Below are positions 48,571 through 60,906 of a stretch of DNA of 64,000 bases, in pieces; positions within the stretch are counted from its first letter, which is position 1, and each line of letters starts with the position of its first letter. Both the position numbers and the translations under genes were made by a program. The notes beneath the pieces were generated by a model, which saw nothing but the letters and a program-made list of their open reading frames with translations, was not told the DNA's origin and did not search any database. Source of the DNA: Zelopaecilomyces penicillatus (taxonomy: Eukaryota; Ascomycota; Sordariomycetes; Hypocreales; Pseudodiploosporaceae); NCBI GenBank assembly GCA_005765155.1, contig VCCP01000008.1, positions 1,612,001 to 1,676,000 of the forward strand, written 5' to 3'.

Positions 48571-49756
48571 TTAGTCGTCATCCTCCTCCTGCCCGTCGAA
48601 GCCGAAATCATCCTCATGATCCTCAGAGTCCACTGCAGGCGGAGTCCCTGCCCCTGCGCGCTCACGCATGGCACTCAATTCGGCGCGGATGTCGAGCAGG
48701 ATCTCGTTTTGTCGGCGCATGAGCCCGGCCAGTGCCTCGGAGCTCACAACGGCGGCAGCGGGACCCCCGGATGCTGACGGAGCCCTTCGTTTGGCCTCTC
48801 GGCGGGCAAGTAAGTTGTACCTCGTTGCCAAGGTTTCGTAGTCGGGAACCTATATCCAATCGCGGCAAGAATCAGAGACACGGCCGACCAGTTAGCAAGG
48901 CCGCTCGCTCCTTTGAAGCCCTGGGGGGATATCAATTAAACGAGCAAGAAAAAACTTACCTCGTCACCCCGGGATACCTTGAGTGATGCGGCAGCGACGG
49001 CGCGAGCGGCAGGCTTGATCTTGCCATCCTTGTCTACGAGAAGCTATATACAGGACGGCGCGGTTTCAGCAGGAGTTTTTCTTTATAGCCACGAACAGAA
49101 GGACAGCACCCGCCATCGCCGCCATGTCTGCCATGACAGCAACAGCGAAGATGGCGAGCCTGACAAGAGGGTAGTCGCACGTACGTCCTCGCACTTGTGA
49201 TGCCCAGCCACACAATGAGCACACTTGGCACTCTTTTCTGCATCAACGCCACCCCCGGAAAAAAGGGTTGCTTGTTAGCCTGGGGAGCCTCGCAGCGGAT
49301 ACGCTTCGGCCCCGCACAAAAGGGGGGCACACAGCGAACGAAGGAACAGAGAGGGGGGTGGTGGTGGGGGATAGGAGTTGGAGATGGGATGACGACAGAT
49401 GGAATCATCAAGAGCATCGACGTACCACCCTGTCCACGGCAAAGATGGCCGGGGTTCTTGATCATGCGGCCGGCGCACGGGCGGCATGGTGTAGCCCAGA
49501 TTGGACCTCTTTTCTATTCCACGAGAGCAGTATCATTCTGGTTAGCGAACTGGTTTGCAGTTGCTGCAGGACAACAGACTGAGAGAGAGATGGATAGAAA
49601 GAAGCCATTCCCAAGACGGTGTCTCGTAAAGCGGCGCACTTTGGCCGTTTTTGGCGCGAGATGATTGCATGCATGCAAGTGATCTAGAGGGGGGGGGGGG
49701 GGATCGCTCACAGCAGGGGGTTCGGCTGATGATGTGCTTGGCTTTCGGCGAGGCAT
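48571..49756 (-). CDS. multi-exon cysteine-rich protein, putative zinc-binding, family not named
   Basis: Five minus-strand exons fit together in frame with good GT-AG borders: 49712-49756, 49426-49513, 49185-49237, 48960-49043 and 48571-48849. They give 182 residues, or more with an upstream exon (see the adjacent entry). The order is a short basic start (MPRRKPSTSSAEPPA), then KRGPIWATPCRPCAGRMIK, a C after GH, then EKSAKCAHCVAGHHKCED. The seven cysteines and several histidines (CxxC, GHLC, CAHC, HHKC) resemble a zinc-binding module. Then come a polar linker rich in Ala and Lys, a helix (VPDYETLATRYNLLARREAKR), a coiled-coil-like segment (MRRQNEILLDIRAELSAM) and an acidic C-terminus (SEDHEDDFGFDGQEEDDD). 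Introns (110-198 bases) are longer than elsewhere in the window. I do not know the function. A DNA- or nucleic-acid-binding role is inference. It is the only convincing gene in more than 31 kb. Confidence 0.66.
49689..49702 (+). repeat. poly-G run (14 G) inside an intron
   Basis: The run lies within the first intron of the cysteine-rich gene model, close to the donor site; on the sense (minus) strand it reads as poly-C. Confidence 0.93.
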
Positions 49757-49816
49757 CTACACGTGGCAACATGTCAATCAGCTATCCAGTTCGTCAGGGC
49801 CAAACCAACCACTAGC

Positions 49817-49841
49817 GTGTCTGTGTGTGTGTGTGTGTGTG
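49817..49841 (+). repeat. (GT)n microsatellite
   Basis: A GT dinucleotide tract in the putative intron between the proposed 5' exon and the MPRRKP exon. Confidence 0.95.
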
Positions 49842-49982
49842 GGTGGGCTTCTTTTCATAGAAGAATCAAGAATAACTCAAACGGAGAGTAGCCTAGAAGG
49901 TATAGTATAGTATTGGCGAGCAGGTAGGCAGGCAGGCATCTTATTGTAGAAGCAGCCACAAAAACACCAAACAAAAACTCAC

Positions 49983-50504
49983 AATGGGCGATGACGGTGG
50001 TGGCGGACGTCCTCCGCTATAGTTGTAGGCGAGGGATGGGGCTAGAGCCTGGTGGGGAGCGGGGGGCGCCGCCTCTTTCGGGATTTCGATCTGAGAAGAA
50101 CGTGGTGATGAGGCTGGGGGCGGAAGCGACACAGGCGATGGGGGAGGGCTGGGCGAAGCTGGTGCAACAGGCAGCGTGGGTTGCGTGATTAGGTGTGGTG
50201 ACAAGCGTCGTGATGATGATGCTGCTGATGATGCTGCTAATAGTGGTGTTTGTGTCGCCGGCGTCGTCGCAGTCGTTGTAGTAGCGGTACTTGTAGTAGT
50301 AGTAGTGCCTGTAGCTGTGGAGGTAGCAGTAGCCGCCGCCGCTGCCACAGCCGCTGGGGGTCTGCTGGCGGCGGTGGTGGCAGTGGTGGCTGTAGCGGTT
50401 GCAGCGATCGTAATATTAGCGCCTGCCTCGAGCTTTGGCAGCACACTGGACGGATCAGGCGTAGGGCAGGCACGTAAATACGTCCGTGGAGAAGAGGAGC
50501 ACAT
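49983..50504 (-). CDS. probable 5' exon of the cysteine-rich gene (Ala/Thr/Pro-rich)
   Basis: On the minus strand an open frame ends ...PPPPSSPI directly at a GTGAGT donor (49982 downward). The MPRRKP exon is preceded by a GTGTAG acceptor at 49757-49762, and joining the two across 226 bases keeps phase 0. From the ATG at 50504 the exon adds 174 residues; from the ATG at 50759 it would add 259. Composition is low complexity: Ala/Thr repeats (TATATTATTAAS) and then Pro/Ser-rich sequence with SQIEIPKEAAPPAPHQALAP. The disordered composition could also arise from simple-repeat DNA, so coding status is uncertain. The perfect splice fit is the main support. Confidence 0.4.
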
Positions 50505-51911
50505 GGGAGGAGGGCAGGGCTCCACACCTCCTAGAAAAGGCGACACAGCAAGGGGTTTAAGTAACAAGGCTCCAAAAACACCGAGGAGATGGACGATAGC
50601 TGTTGCTGCAGAGGCCTCCTCCTTTCCTTGAAGCTGTATACACTCGGATGCTCTGTCTGGTCTTGGAAGCTCGAAAATCCCAATCCTCAAGTTGTCTGTC
50701 TCTCTGCCTGTGCTGGCAGTCGTCTTTGTTCGAAAGAGCTTGGGAAGCCTATCTCGCAACGGCAGATCGTGAGATCTCGAGATCGGAGAAATAGGCCAAC
50801 GGTCTTCTTAGAATCGTAGACAAGGGCTGCTTTGGATGCAGGACAAGTCTCAGCCGCACCGGTGACGCAGCGTATTCGCAGAGGAGGAGGACAAAAAAAT
50901 TGGGGTGTGGTAGTGGTGGTGTGTGGGCTTACCGCATCCTCGCGTGCATTGTCGTGTGTGGTGGCATGGGCAGCTCACTTGCAGGCCCAGGGAAGACGAA
51001 ATAGAGCCCCCCCCAGTTGGGAGAACAGCACAAAAAGAAAAAAAAAAGGATTCGTTATGTGCCTCCCAATGAGAAGAGCAGGTCAGACACCACACCTGCT
51101 GCAGCGTGCCTTGAGAGGATATCTTGCAGGTGTATAAACTTTTCCTATCTTGCAAAGGTCTCCAAGACAAGGTAAGGCGAAGAAGGGGTGGTGGTGATGC
51201 TGGTGATGATGACAAGGGGGGGGAACCGCTGCGCTTCCTCTGCGGGCTGTTGGGTGGTTGGTCAGATGGGCAGATCTGGAGGATGAAAGAGGAAGAAAAA
51301 AGGCAAGATTGACCAGGGAGAGAGAGGGAGAGAGAGAGATGCTGAACCGTGTGATGCTGTTTGTTGTTGCTGGGTTGGTTGGTTGCAGATGTTTTTGTCG
51401 TGCGGGCACTTCTATAACAAGGTGTCGTCGCATGGAAGGTAAGCCTGCAGTCTTGTCGTGCGGAGAGCGTGTGAAGGATGGGCTTCGGGATCTGCGTAGG
51501 GATGGGATGCGCAGCCAAACCCCTAAGCAGTGTAGTGAAATCCAATCCCAGGGCCAAAACAGTATAAGATACGAATAATTGTTCTCTCCAGCCTATCAGC
51601 AACGATGAATTGCACGCTGAGTCTGTATCATGTGGTGGGTTGTGATGGTGGGGGTCGTTTTGTGCCTGTCGAAAAGCTTGTCTTCTAATTCTCTGGGGGC
51701 TCAGATTGTAATAGCCTCCTAGTAGCACATGTGAAACTGACTGGCTCGATGTGGAAAAAGAGAAAAGGACGAATAATAATAAACAATAATGTGTGTGTCT
51801 TGTGTGTGTGTGTGTGACTCTTGTAATAAGTCCAAGCAGTATGAGAACGAGGTAGTAATGAGACGAGAATGCCGAGTAACTTGCTGCAAAGAGAAAAAGA
51901 AGGGGTGGGGA

Positions 51912-51924
51912 GGGGGGGGGGGGG
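51912..51924 (+). repeat. poly-G run (13 G)
   Basis: Homopolymer G run about 100 bases from a GT dinucleotide tract (51789-51814). Confidence 0.95.
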
Positions 51925-52742
51925 ATACCGGACAGGAGGAGTTCACGAGATCCGGAGACGGGGACTCTTTTCACACAGTCATTTCCCGTTTGTTTCTCAT
52001 GCAGCGGGAGTAAAAGAAAACTCGGATGGGGGAAAAAAAGGCCAAAATTTTAAAAAGAGGTTGAATTTTGAAATACGTTCAATGTAAAACATACATAACG
52101 CGTGTGTGCATATTGGTTGGTTGGTTGGCTGGTTAATTATGTTATGTTGTGTTGTGTTTAAGCTACGTGATCAGACATGCGTTTTACCTATGTATGTACG
52201 GTTTATTACCCGGGCAAGAGAGTGACATTCTTGTCATAGCTCCTTACACAAGAAAAAAAAACAAAAACACTCAAAGACACAGCTTACTTTTGAACAACAC
52301 CAACGAAGGAGGGGGGGGCCCAACTTTATTAGGTGAGATTTTTGTTTTATCTTTTCTTATGGGCGCTGCGCTGGCCAGCAGCACGCAACTCGAAACGTGG
52401 GGACCACCTGCGCCTTTCCCATGTGGGCTTTTTTTGGGGGGAGGGTTTTCCTGCGATGGTAACCCATTGACACATACACAGCCGTGGGCTGGAATGTTGG
52501 TAAAAGGGATAAACTCAAGAAAAAAGCCATTTACATCATGCCAAGTATGATAGCAGAAGTGAAAGATGATAAAATTGGTCCATCATAGATCTGATGTCAG
52601 TAAAAGTGAGAGGATGAAGATGTATCCGGCTTTCAACTTTCCCAACAAGACACCACAAAAATATGGCCCTCAATGTAGGAACGGGTTGCACGTTGGGCAG
52701 AGAGGGATGCAGATGCAAGCAATCATCTAGGTAATCTGGAGC

Positions 52743-52753
52743 GGGGGGGGGGG
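52743..52753 (+). repeat. poly-G run (11 G)
   Basis: Homopolymer G run in the right part of the desert. Confidence 0.95.
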
Positions 52754-53552
52754 CTATTTTTTCTCGCTCTGCAAGGAAATGATCAACATCCAAAAAAATA
52801 TCACGTTATTCAGGCATCCGTTCTGTCTGTCCTGCAGCCCAAAGATAAATAAAAAAAACATTGGGCTTGCAAAAAAGACTCACTTCACGCATTGTATCTG
52901 CCTGTCCGCCCGCCCCCGTCCGCCGAGTCGGGTCACAAAAGCCGGCAACGGACGGGCTGCCGGCGGGGTTTGCGGCCTGTTCGGAGGCTTCCGGCGCCCC
53001 GAGAGTGCGAGCCCGTTTCTCTGTTCTGCCTCTTCCCCCCCACCGCCACCACCACCAACCTACCAATCAATCACCATTTTGGATGGATTGTCCCCTCCTC
53101 CTGATCTTTCCTTTTCGTTGCTAAAAAGAACAGGATGAGCACTACTCACTATTACGTGCCCAATTCGATTGAGCCTCAATTTTGTGATAAGGTAAGCCAA
53201 ACGCTTTTTGTGGGGATGGCCAAAAAATGTAGGAGTATAGGAGGTGGATGCTATGCATGCCACGAGTCTCAAAAACGACAAAAGTGTCATTCCTCCCTCT
53301 CACTCTCTCTCTCTCGACTTTGGTGACTTCGAGAATGCTGGGGTGATTTTCTTTTTTTTTTGTCTACTCTGCCTTATTAGCCCGTGTTAAGTAATGCAAT
53401 GATCTAGGGGAAAGAAAGGAATGAATAGAAAATGGAAGTCCCAAGCGAGAAAAAAGCGCCCAGCAAGAATGTCATTTTTGGCGTGCATGATGCGTTTCCC
53501 CCTGAACTGGAGCTATTTTCACCGTCGCCTTTGTTTTGCATCTTCAGGTTTC

Positions 53553-53566
53553 GGGGGGGGGGGGGG
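53553..53566 (+). repeat. poly-G run (14 G)
   Basis: Homopolymer G run in the right part of the desert. A weaker nine-G run lies at 55094-55102. Confidence 0.95.
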
Positions 53567-56500
53567 AAAGCCAGGTCTTTTTCTCCTGCCGGATTCCATC
53601 TCATGTGTATGTGTGTCTGTTTGCTAGCGTGGGTAAGGCGCGGCAACGAGTGAGTACAGGTATGGGGGATGATGGATGGATTGTCCGATTTCCACCTGTT
53701 GCATTTTTCTTCTCTTTCTTGTCGTTTCGTGTGTATCTTTCTTACCTTACTTCACCTGCGGCCTAGTTTTACCGGCAGGTCCTCTATGCACCATTATATC
53801 AAAGTGGCACTCTTTTTAAAATTAAAACGTAGGCCGTTTTTTTGAAGTTGGGTGAGTGGGCTTCCTTCTTCCTCGTCGTTTTCTTTTTTTTTTTTCTCCG
53901 ATCGTAAACGGGTGTGTCTCCCTCGGAGCCGATCTGTTCGGCACCTTTACGCTAAAATAACCCGAAGAGAACTATAACTTGAGAATGGCAGGGGGGGACG
54001 CCTATAGAAACGTGGGCTAATACACTGGTGGGTGGTGGAGGGAGGTACATCTCCGAGGCAGCAACACCACACCAGGTTTGGCAGGCCATGGAAAGCCAGA
54101 CGGATGTACCGAAAATGAACTCTTGAAATAAGGTATGTAAAGAACGACTACGAATATCCCGATCTGGATGAGGACCAGAGAACGAAAGACAGCCTTGATT
54201 GGTAGGCGCTTGTGTGAAGACTGGCGATCGGTGATATGATGTACAATTTTGAGCTGGTGTTGCCTGTTAGCTCTGAAGGTGCGGAAAGAAGAAATAACGG
54301 ATTGTTAAGATGATTTAAGTGACTTTTTCTTTGTTAGGATCTAATGAATACTCAATTAGGCTATGAATTTGCAGAAAATACAGACAATACAGCGGATAAC
54401 TGTAAAAAACACGATTATGTTGTACCCTTTGCTTCGCCTCGATCCCCCACAGTCACAACGCCCATAACACACCAGATTATCTCATCTCTTCCTTCGTATT
54501 CAAACCTCGTGTCCATTGCCCGTGCCCAAAAAAATGCCGCTCTGTGTGTATTATTCAGAGAGACAAAGGCGTGGCGGCGGCGGTAAGGCAAGTAACATAC
54601 CATAGTGCTAGATCCATATTTTTCGGTTTCGCAAATTGCACAGATACATTACGGAGTAATAATACGGAACAAAGTCAAGCATTCTCACAGGCGCTTACCG
54701 AAACACACATATCGCAGGGAGTTTTCATATTGTAGTTGTTACTATTTTCTTCTTATTATAGCTATCTTCAAACGATTGACGGCGTGCTCCGACAGTAGCC
54801 GGCGAAATAACCCACTCACATCATCTACACTATCCAGTGTGCTTGTCAAAGAACATGGTGCCTTATCATGGCAGCATGTTGTGACCTTTAGGAGTTCCGT
54901 ACATATTCTAGTATTCTTGGCAGATTTTTTTAATATCAACATTTTTGTCTCTTGTGTTCCTCAGCGGAATCGCACCGGAGAATTAACGAACACGCATACA
55001 TACACGGAGCGCCTCAACTGAACGCCCTCCCGAAGATGGGGGCTGCGGCAAACGATATAACAGGCCCAACAACGCAAAAAAAGCTTAAAACAAGGGGGGG
55101 GGAGGGAAGGAAGGGGGATCTGCTCCACAACGTGGGTGCAATTGCGCTGTCGCCGTGATTGGGTAACGCTTTGGCGTTGTCTGCTTTAGCCGAGAAGTGT
55201 GTGTTTACTCGGAGCCAAGACTCGGAGGAGACGGGTAAGCAAAGTGTGTGTGTGTGTGGTGTGTGTCAGTATGCGAGCAAATCAACATGCTCCCCTTCCC
55301 TTGTCTGGCACTTGTGCACTATTACGGATACATCTCACGCTTGTTCAGGTGGGTGGGCTTCAAAGATCTGCACAGCCATCATGGGTCCGAATTGCCGATC
55401 GCTAGGCTGAGGAGGAGGCTCCGGTTCCCACCGTTTAAAGAGTTGGTGTGGTGGACTGGTGGTGTTACTGGTTGGTGGTGGTGGTGGTTCCCACACCTCG
55501 TTTCTACCTCAACTCATTCTGTCCTCTTTCTGCGCCGAACGAAACGTAGTAGCTTGCCTGGGACTTTCACGAGCATGTTCTACGCTCTTCTAGAACCTCG
55601 GCGATAATCGACACTTTGTGCACTTTTAAATCCGGGTAATTCAAAAGAAAAAGGGAAAAAGAACGTGTCGTAAAACACAGCAATGCCCGTCTTCTGCGAC
55701 CGTAAGGATCGTGAATGTCGTATCCACCGGGAATTTGTAAAATGGAGAATGCAAATTCAACCTGAAAGATGCCGGCAACCCTGATCGACAACACCACTCC
55801 GTCCTTGCCTCGTGGTCTTCTGCCTCAGCTTCTGCCGATCTCGATGCAACTGCCAGGTTGCCCACCTACCTTTAAACGAGGTACAGAAGCTATACCTAAC
55901 TAACAGCCCACGTTGTTGTGGGTGGTGTGAAACCAATAACAAAAAAACAACAAATGTGGAGGGGGGTTCGCTGTCAAGGCTGATGTGTCAGCCAGGAAGC
56001 CCAGCCAGCCCAGCCGCACTCAGAAAACAGCCAGAGGTTTTGCTGATCATGGCTTTGTTTCTTAGCGGGCTCTTTTTTCCTAGGCGCTTCAAGGTTGTGC
56101 TGGAAGGCGACGCTAATATCCCCAATGTGTGTCCCGTCAAGTAAATGAAGCCATCCACGAGTTTCCATCCCCCCCTAACTCTGCAATGTGACGTCCCTCC
56201 CCCCCCCTCTCTATTCAGTCGAGTTTGATCTCGAGAGGCTTGCATTCCACGAAAAAGCATCTGCGCCAAATCATACTCAAAGTGAAACAAGCGGGCTTTT
56301 CTGCCTTCGCTTATTCTTACATGAATGAATACTACTACATTCTTCTTCGTTTTCCCGTTGTTTCGGAAGCTCCATTACTACTAATCTCTTTTACTCTGAC
56401 ACTCCAATCTCTCATCATTTCCTCTTCCTCTTCTGGTGACGAAAGTCCACCTGCTCGGCGGCGAAAATCCGCCAGCCACATCAAGGCATATCCGACGAAT

Positions 56501-57691
56501 GCGGGTGCTACTACGTCACGGCACAAACGCTGGCTGACAAGAGACAACAGCACACACGGCACTGCACTGCACTGCAGCCGCTCCTACATACAACCAACAC
56601 ATGTCAGTCAGTCGCCTTGGGGGTTTTTGTTCAAAAGTAGTAGACCCAATAAGAGAAAAATAAGAAGGAGGGAGGGACAAGAAAAAGAAAATGACATGAA
56701 TGATGGTGAACCAACAGCGCCGATGAAAAGCCTCATTTCCCGCCCTCGTCTCCCTGCTTGACATTTTGCCCCCGTCTCACTAAATGGAAGTTGGAAAAAA
56801 TTACGTCAGGAGGAACCTCTTCCATGTTCGTGCAAGGACCTCTCCGTAGCATTCTGACATTTGTGTGATTTCATTTCGTGTTTTTTTTTTTTGGTATGAC
56901 AAGATCATGTTCCTCTCGGCTTCTTCCCTTTTGAAAGTGTTGTTACCAAATATTCGGAATTCCGCTTTACTGTACTCAACTTACGGAACCAACACCCTTC
57001 CCTCTGCCAAGTAAGCGGTTCCCGTAATAATCTCCAATTTTATGTTTGTGTTTTTTTATTATTATTGACCGCTTCCCGCCCGGGCCAATTATTCAGATAC
57101 ATTTATACCCAAGATGTAGATATAGATATATATATATCCCTTCATCGTTGCATCTACATCCATAGAAAAAGGCTCCCAGGACCGCTCATCCGAACAACAC
57201 CCCTCCTAAAAAAGTGGACATCGTTGGTGGGCTGCGCACCATCCTTTTTCATTCCTACAACAATCTTGCTTGCTCTCTCGGAGGATGGTGTCTCTTTCGA
57301 CGAGTCTCCGAGCGAGGTTTTGGAGTTGAGATGAGATGAGCATGCCGGGACATGTCTAAACAACACCAGCCAGCCGTTCACCGCTACAACCCGAAAGACT
57401 GCCTGCCAGCACTATCCGCACATGCAACACACGGGACACCAACAAGACGAAGCACCACCCGAACTCCATCGCATCTCTGCCATACCAACCATAGAACAAA
57501 CATCGCCATCATCAGCGTCAGCGGCTTGGCTTGGCTTTCTTATTAATCGACCCGACACCAGTCTACACAGAGCCGTTTGTCCTAGCATGCGCCCTCTCCA
57601 TGCTTCTCTCGGCGGTTCCATAACCCCCATTGTCGCCCACTCACACACTAGGGCCAGCCTCAAAAACTCAAGCATTCATTCACCAGCCAAA

Positions 57692-57710
57692 CATACACAC
57701 ACACACACAC
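57692..57710 (+). repeat. (AC)n microsatellite
   Basis: An AC dinucleotide tract in non-coding sequence. Confidence 0.93.
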
Positions 57711-59964
57711 GCCCACCTCCACAAAATTGAACGACAGCCGGCACCAAGTTGATATTAACGCTACCTGGGCTGACGATCAAATCATGGGGGTCGGACTTCA
57801 AGGTGCCGAAAGGCCTGCCCGCCTAGCTAGGGAATGGATAGGTATGGATACGCCACGGGTCCGCCCCGAAAAAAAGAACAGATGCCCTGCCCATCTCGCA
57901 AAATGGCGACGAATTAGGCCGTTCTTTTAGTGGGCGTTGTTCCCACTAAACTAACTAGGTAACTAACCCTCCCGTAAGGCGTACTGCCTATAGCGAATGC
58001 ACCGGGAATGACAAGAGCCAAGAGCGAACCGTTTATTTGTTCTTCTCTCACGAATCAGAATCAGAAGGAAAGAAACTAGAAGAACTTGCTCTACTAATTA
58101 CTGCTTACCTTCTTGACTTAAGCTTGGTATGGTATAGTATAGCTGGGCTGGGGCTTGGCTTGGCTGGTGCTAGCTATTCTCCTTTATAATCGCGACCGTC
58201 TCTTCTAGAGCTCAGAGCAGCGCTCACATTGTACAGATACACAACCCTATCTCTGCCAATCCCACCCAATCATGGATCACTACCTACTCCAAAACAACTT
58301 CTCTACTTGCCTATTTAGTCTGCCTTGGGGCAATCTGGCACTACGTTCATATCGGGAAATCGTCACGCTTACCCCAAGATGGCCGTGCTGTGCATTTGGG
58401 GCTTAGCTGCTCCTCGCGCCCCTCCCCCCCCTCTGCTGATCCGCTGCGGGCCCTCTGCGGCGTCTGTCGTGCAACACACGCGGTCAGTTATCGTCTTATA
58501 TCCCCCTCCTTCTTCTAGGTATGTATTGTATGTATGTATGTAGACTCGTGACGATGTGTCAAACAAGTAAGAATCCCCTTGCTACCCCGTAGCGAATCCT
58601 CCGCCGTGCTGCCTCTACTTTTGTACGACGAGTACGAGAGGTCGTTGTTGAACGCAGCGTGCCCGAAGCGCATGTGATTTGTCTTGTCTCCTCGGCATTG
58701 AGCCCCGCTCTCTGTGTCTGATCAGATTAGGTAACAGAGTTGCTTGGATGTAAACCAACACAGCAGTTATATCAAGTCTCTGTTATAAATAAATAAAAAG
58801 TCATATTATCTTATTCTCTGTGTGTTTTCTTGTAAATCTGTCTAAACTCGTCTAATATTCAGTCTATCGAATAAGCTCAACAGATGGGGGCAAAAGACTG
58901 ATCGGACCGGAGCAGCCACGGGGGGCGGTGGGCAAAGTCACAGATTCAGATACGGGGGCCGAGTCCGGCTCGATGTGCCGAGCCCCAGTCACCACCGTTC
59001 TAGACACACACCCCCTCCTCGCTTTTTTTGGTTCTTTCGTTCTGCCTGCTTGGGAATGCCCACACCAATCGCACTGCGTCAACAGACAGCCCTGGTGCGA
59101 CCCTAGGTACTGTTACGACGTGGAGAAATAGGCCCTGTCAACCCGTCTGGGAAGAGAGAGGGAGAGCCCGAGAGAGGTGTGTCAACCTGTGCACCTAGAT
59201 ACTACGGGCATCCCGCTCTCCAACCAGCTCTCAGCCAATCTTCCATCTTCAAACCCCCACGCTGTAGCACAGATGCAGCCCTGACAGAGGTTTCTCCGAA
59301 TGTCTGGGCGAGCTGGTTCAAAGCGTCGCCAGGAACCCTGGCTACGTCTCATATTTTTTCACCTCCCTTTTTTTTTTGGGCTTGGCTTGGCTTGGTCTTC
59401 ACCTTTTTCACTTGGGAGCTTTGATTCTTACCTAGGTAAATCTAAAAAAAAAACTGTCAACGGGATAATAGATCGTCCTTTATTATAGTTGGACTCGTCT
59501 CTAGTTTTCCGCGGTATGCATATTCCCTTAAGTGGGGAACGGGTGGATATTGAACACTTGGTAGAAGGATGGTATGATGGTAACCCTACCTACCTAGTAC
59601 TACCATAGACTGTTTGGCACGTTTCTCTCGGCTATCGCCAAAAGACACAGTATAGTTTGGAGAAGAGGGTAAACACCCCATCCAAATCCATCAATCAATC
59701 AATTAATTAATCAATCCTCCCATAGTAGATCGCCAGGCGATGGCTATAAGAGGATTTTGCTATCATTGGTGCTGAAACGCAAGGCTGGCGAACTGTATAC
59801 CTCATCCGGGCAAATCTGCAGCATCTCAACTCATTGTGATTGCCAGGAGGGGACGATGATGACGATGGTAATGATGGATGATGATGGAAGATGACATGAA
59901 AACAAGGTCAGGCCCCCCTCCTCTTCATCCCTCGCACTCGGGTTCTGATACGGTGGAGGAGGGA

Positions 59965-59982
59965 GGGGGGGGGGGGGGGGGG
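59965..59982 (+). repeat. poly-G run (18 G)
   Basis: Homopolymer G run, preceded by GGAGGAGGGA, in the right part of the desert. Confidence 0.95.
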
Positions 59983-60890
59983 TCTTTAATGCCGCCCAGG
60001 TAGAATCAAGTTGAGGCGGCGGATGGCAATCCTGCCGGGGCGCCTGCATCTACAAATTTTGTAGGTCCTGCTTTTGATCCTTGGCGATCGAGTATTTTCC
60101 CACGCGCCATGCAGGTCATGAGATTTTCGCTCAAGGTAAATCCATGTGTTACCAGGCAGAGGATCTTTTCTTTTTTCACACACCTCACTTCTTACAAGCA
60201 CCGTACCTAAGTACTATTACCCTAGATGATGTGAAAACAGTACACGTACGCTTTTTTCTACGATCCCCAAATACGAGCGCTCCTTTTCGGATGTCGTTGA
60301 CAGACTGCGATATTGTAGTTTTCCGACACCCACCCCAAAACACCCAAGGTACATGAATCCATCTGGCGGTGACGTTATTTCGTCATGCATCTTCGTTCTT
60401 CTGGTCGAACAAATTGAGGGTGTGGTGGGACATATCAACCGCGCAGTGGTGACTGGACAGAGGTATGGAATGTAGATTGTACCTCATCTAGTGCAATCCT
60501 GTCTTGGCCCAGCTCGGCAGTGAACCTAAGCTCTGAGACAACACCCACACGGCACCGGTCGCCTGCCTCCGCCTGATGTCTCTGTTGGCTTTCTTGAACT
60601 TCTCGGTTATGTTAAACAAGGGCCAGTAGGAACATCGTAGCTTAGGTACCTTACTCCATTATTCTCCATAAGGTCCAATCATGGCAAAGACAACAATACC
60701 TCTTTCTCTCTTCTCTCATCGATGCTTGTTAAATCTGCGTAAGGAGATGGGATCCGAGATGATGCAAGCTCATGTAACACTTGGCCTCGATCCTCAAATG
60801 TACGTAGGTGTGTGCTCCTTCCGCCCATCCCCTTGTACCTTAGGTACTCTTCCTGCTCTGCTCCTTTCTTCCTTTGGGAACCTACTCTGC

Positions 60891-60906
60891 ACGCGCGCGC
60901 GCGCGC
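60891..60906 (+). repeat. (CG)n alternating purine-pyrimidine tract
   Basis: About seven CG units, rare in the window and capable in principle of Z-form DNA. A shorter CGCGCGCG lies near 61209-61216. Confidence 0.93.

Noticed and set aside
49941..49982. Continuation of the Pro-rich frame (VSFCLVFLWLLLQ) to a stop
   Set aside because: Lies beyond a GTGAGT donor and reads as intron sequence. It only matters if the gene is unspliced.
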